The notes under the pieces are model-generated. The model was not told the DNA's origin, searched no databases, and saw only the letters and a program-made list of their open reading frames with translations. The position numbers and the translations under genes were made by a program. Positions 6,083 to 6,147 of a stretch of 6,147 nt of DNA are shown here, in pieces. Position 1 is the first letter of the stretch, and every line of letters begins with the position of its first letter. The stretch covers positions 1 through 6,147 of the forward strand of contig JABWBL010000337.1 in NCBI GenBank assembly GCA_013360535.1, in the 5' to 3' direction. This DNA is from Planctomycetaceae bacterium (lineage in GTDB: Bacteria; Planctomycetota; UBA1135; GCA-002686595).

Positions 6083-6117
6083 CGGGGGGCTCCGGCGCAC
6101 GGCGTCGGGGCCCCCCG
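6083..6117. terminator. Second GC hairpin after gene 3
   Basis: CGGGGGGC (6083-6090) and GCCCCCCG (6110-6117) form a perfect eight-bp stem around a 19-base loop that can itself pair partly (CCG with CGG). It lacks a T-run on both sides. A further 12-base perfect palindrome, GGAGCGCGCTCC, lies at 6127-6138. The last 110 bases show no gene; these structures probably mark the gene 3 transcript end or the leader of a gene beyond the window. Confidence 0.3.
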
Positions 6118-6147
6118 GTGGATCCGGGAGCGCGCTCCGCGATAGAT

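Noticed and set aside
3581..6100. Minus-strand open frame of 839 codons opposite gene 3
   Set aside because: Its protein is a monotonous Arg/Ala/Val/Glu/His mix with no recognisable domain, typical of the mirror frame of a GC-rich gene. Gene 3 on the plus strand has a strong ribosome binding site, a signal peptide and a plausible fold.

Overview
This is a very GC-rich window with three complete plus-strand genes for exported proteins and possibly the last codons of a fourth gene at the left edge. The best guess for the source is a member of the Planctomycetota. The evidence is the C-terminal module shared by the first two proteins: it starts Tyr-Cys-Thr-Ala-Gly, has an Asn-Gly-Cys, and later a Gly-Gln-Lys-Ser-Gly and an Arg-Asp-Pro near the end. 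I recall this layout from the ends of many secreted proteins of unclassified marine planctomycetes. That is recall, not a search result. No RNA gene, CRISPR array, transposase or integrase is visible.

Layout. Bases 1-67 may hold the tail of an upstream gene. Bases 68-224 are a leader with a GC hairpin and a ribosome binding site inside a small hairpin. Gene 1 (225-1496) and gene 2 (1861-3132) are tandem paralogues of exactly 423 residues each. Both start with GTG, both have a signal peptide ending Leu-Ala before Gln21, and both join a beta-propeller-like domain to the five-cysteine C-terminal module. A textbook intrinsic terminator (1561-1595) separates them, so they are probably transcribed independently. 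A 445-base intergenic region (3133-3577) holds an imperfect inverted repeat and a possible ECF-sigma-type promoter. Gene 3 (3578-6037) encodes an 819-residue exported protein. Its N-terminal part resembles the RIFT-barrel start of PcRGLX/YetA-like exo-rhamnogalacturonan lyases, and the rest looks like a large helical, possibly alpha/alpha-barrel, domain. GC hairpins follow its stop codon.

How they may work together. All three products should leave the cytoplasm. Genes 1 and 2 look like cell-surface or secreted propellers carrying a lineage-specific C-terminal module. Gene 3 may act on a polysaccharide. The terminator and the long gaps argue against a single operon, so a shared pathway is only a guess. 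The many long open frames on the minus strand and in other plus frames are by-products of extreme GC content.
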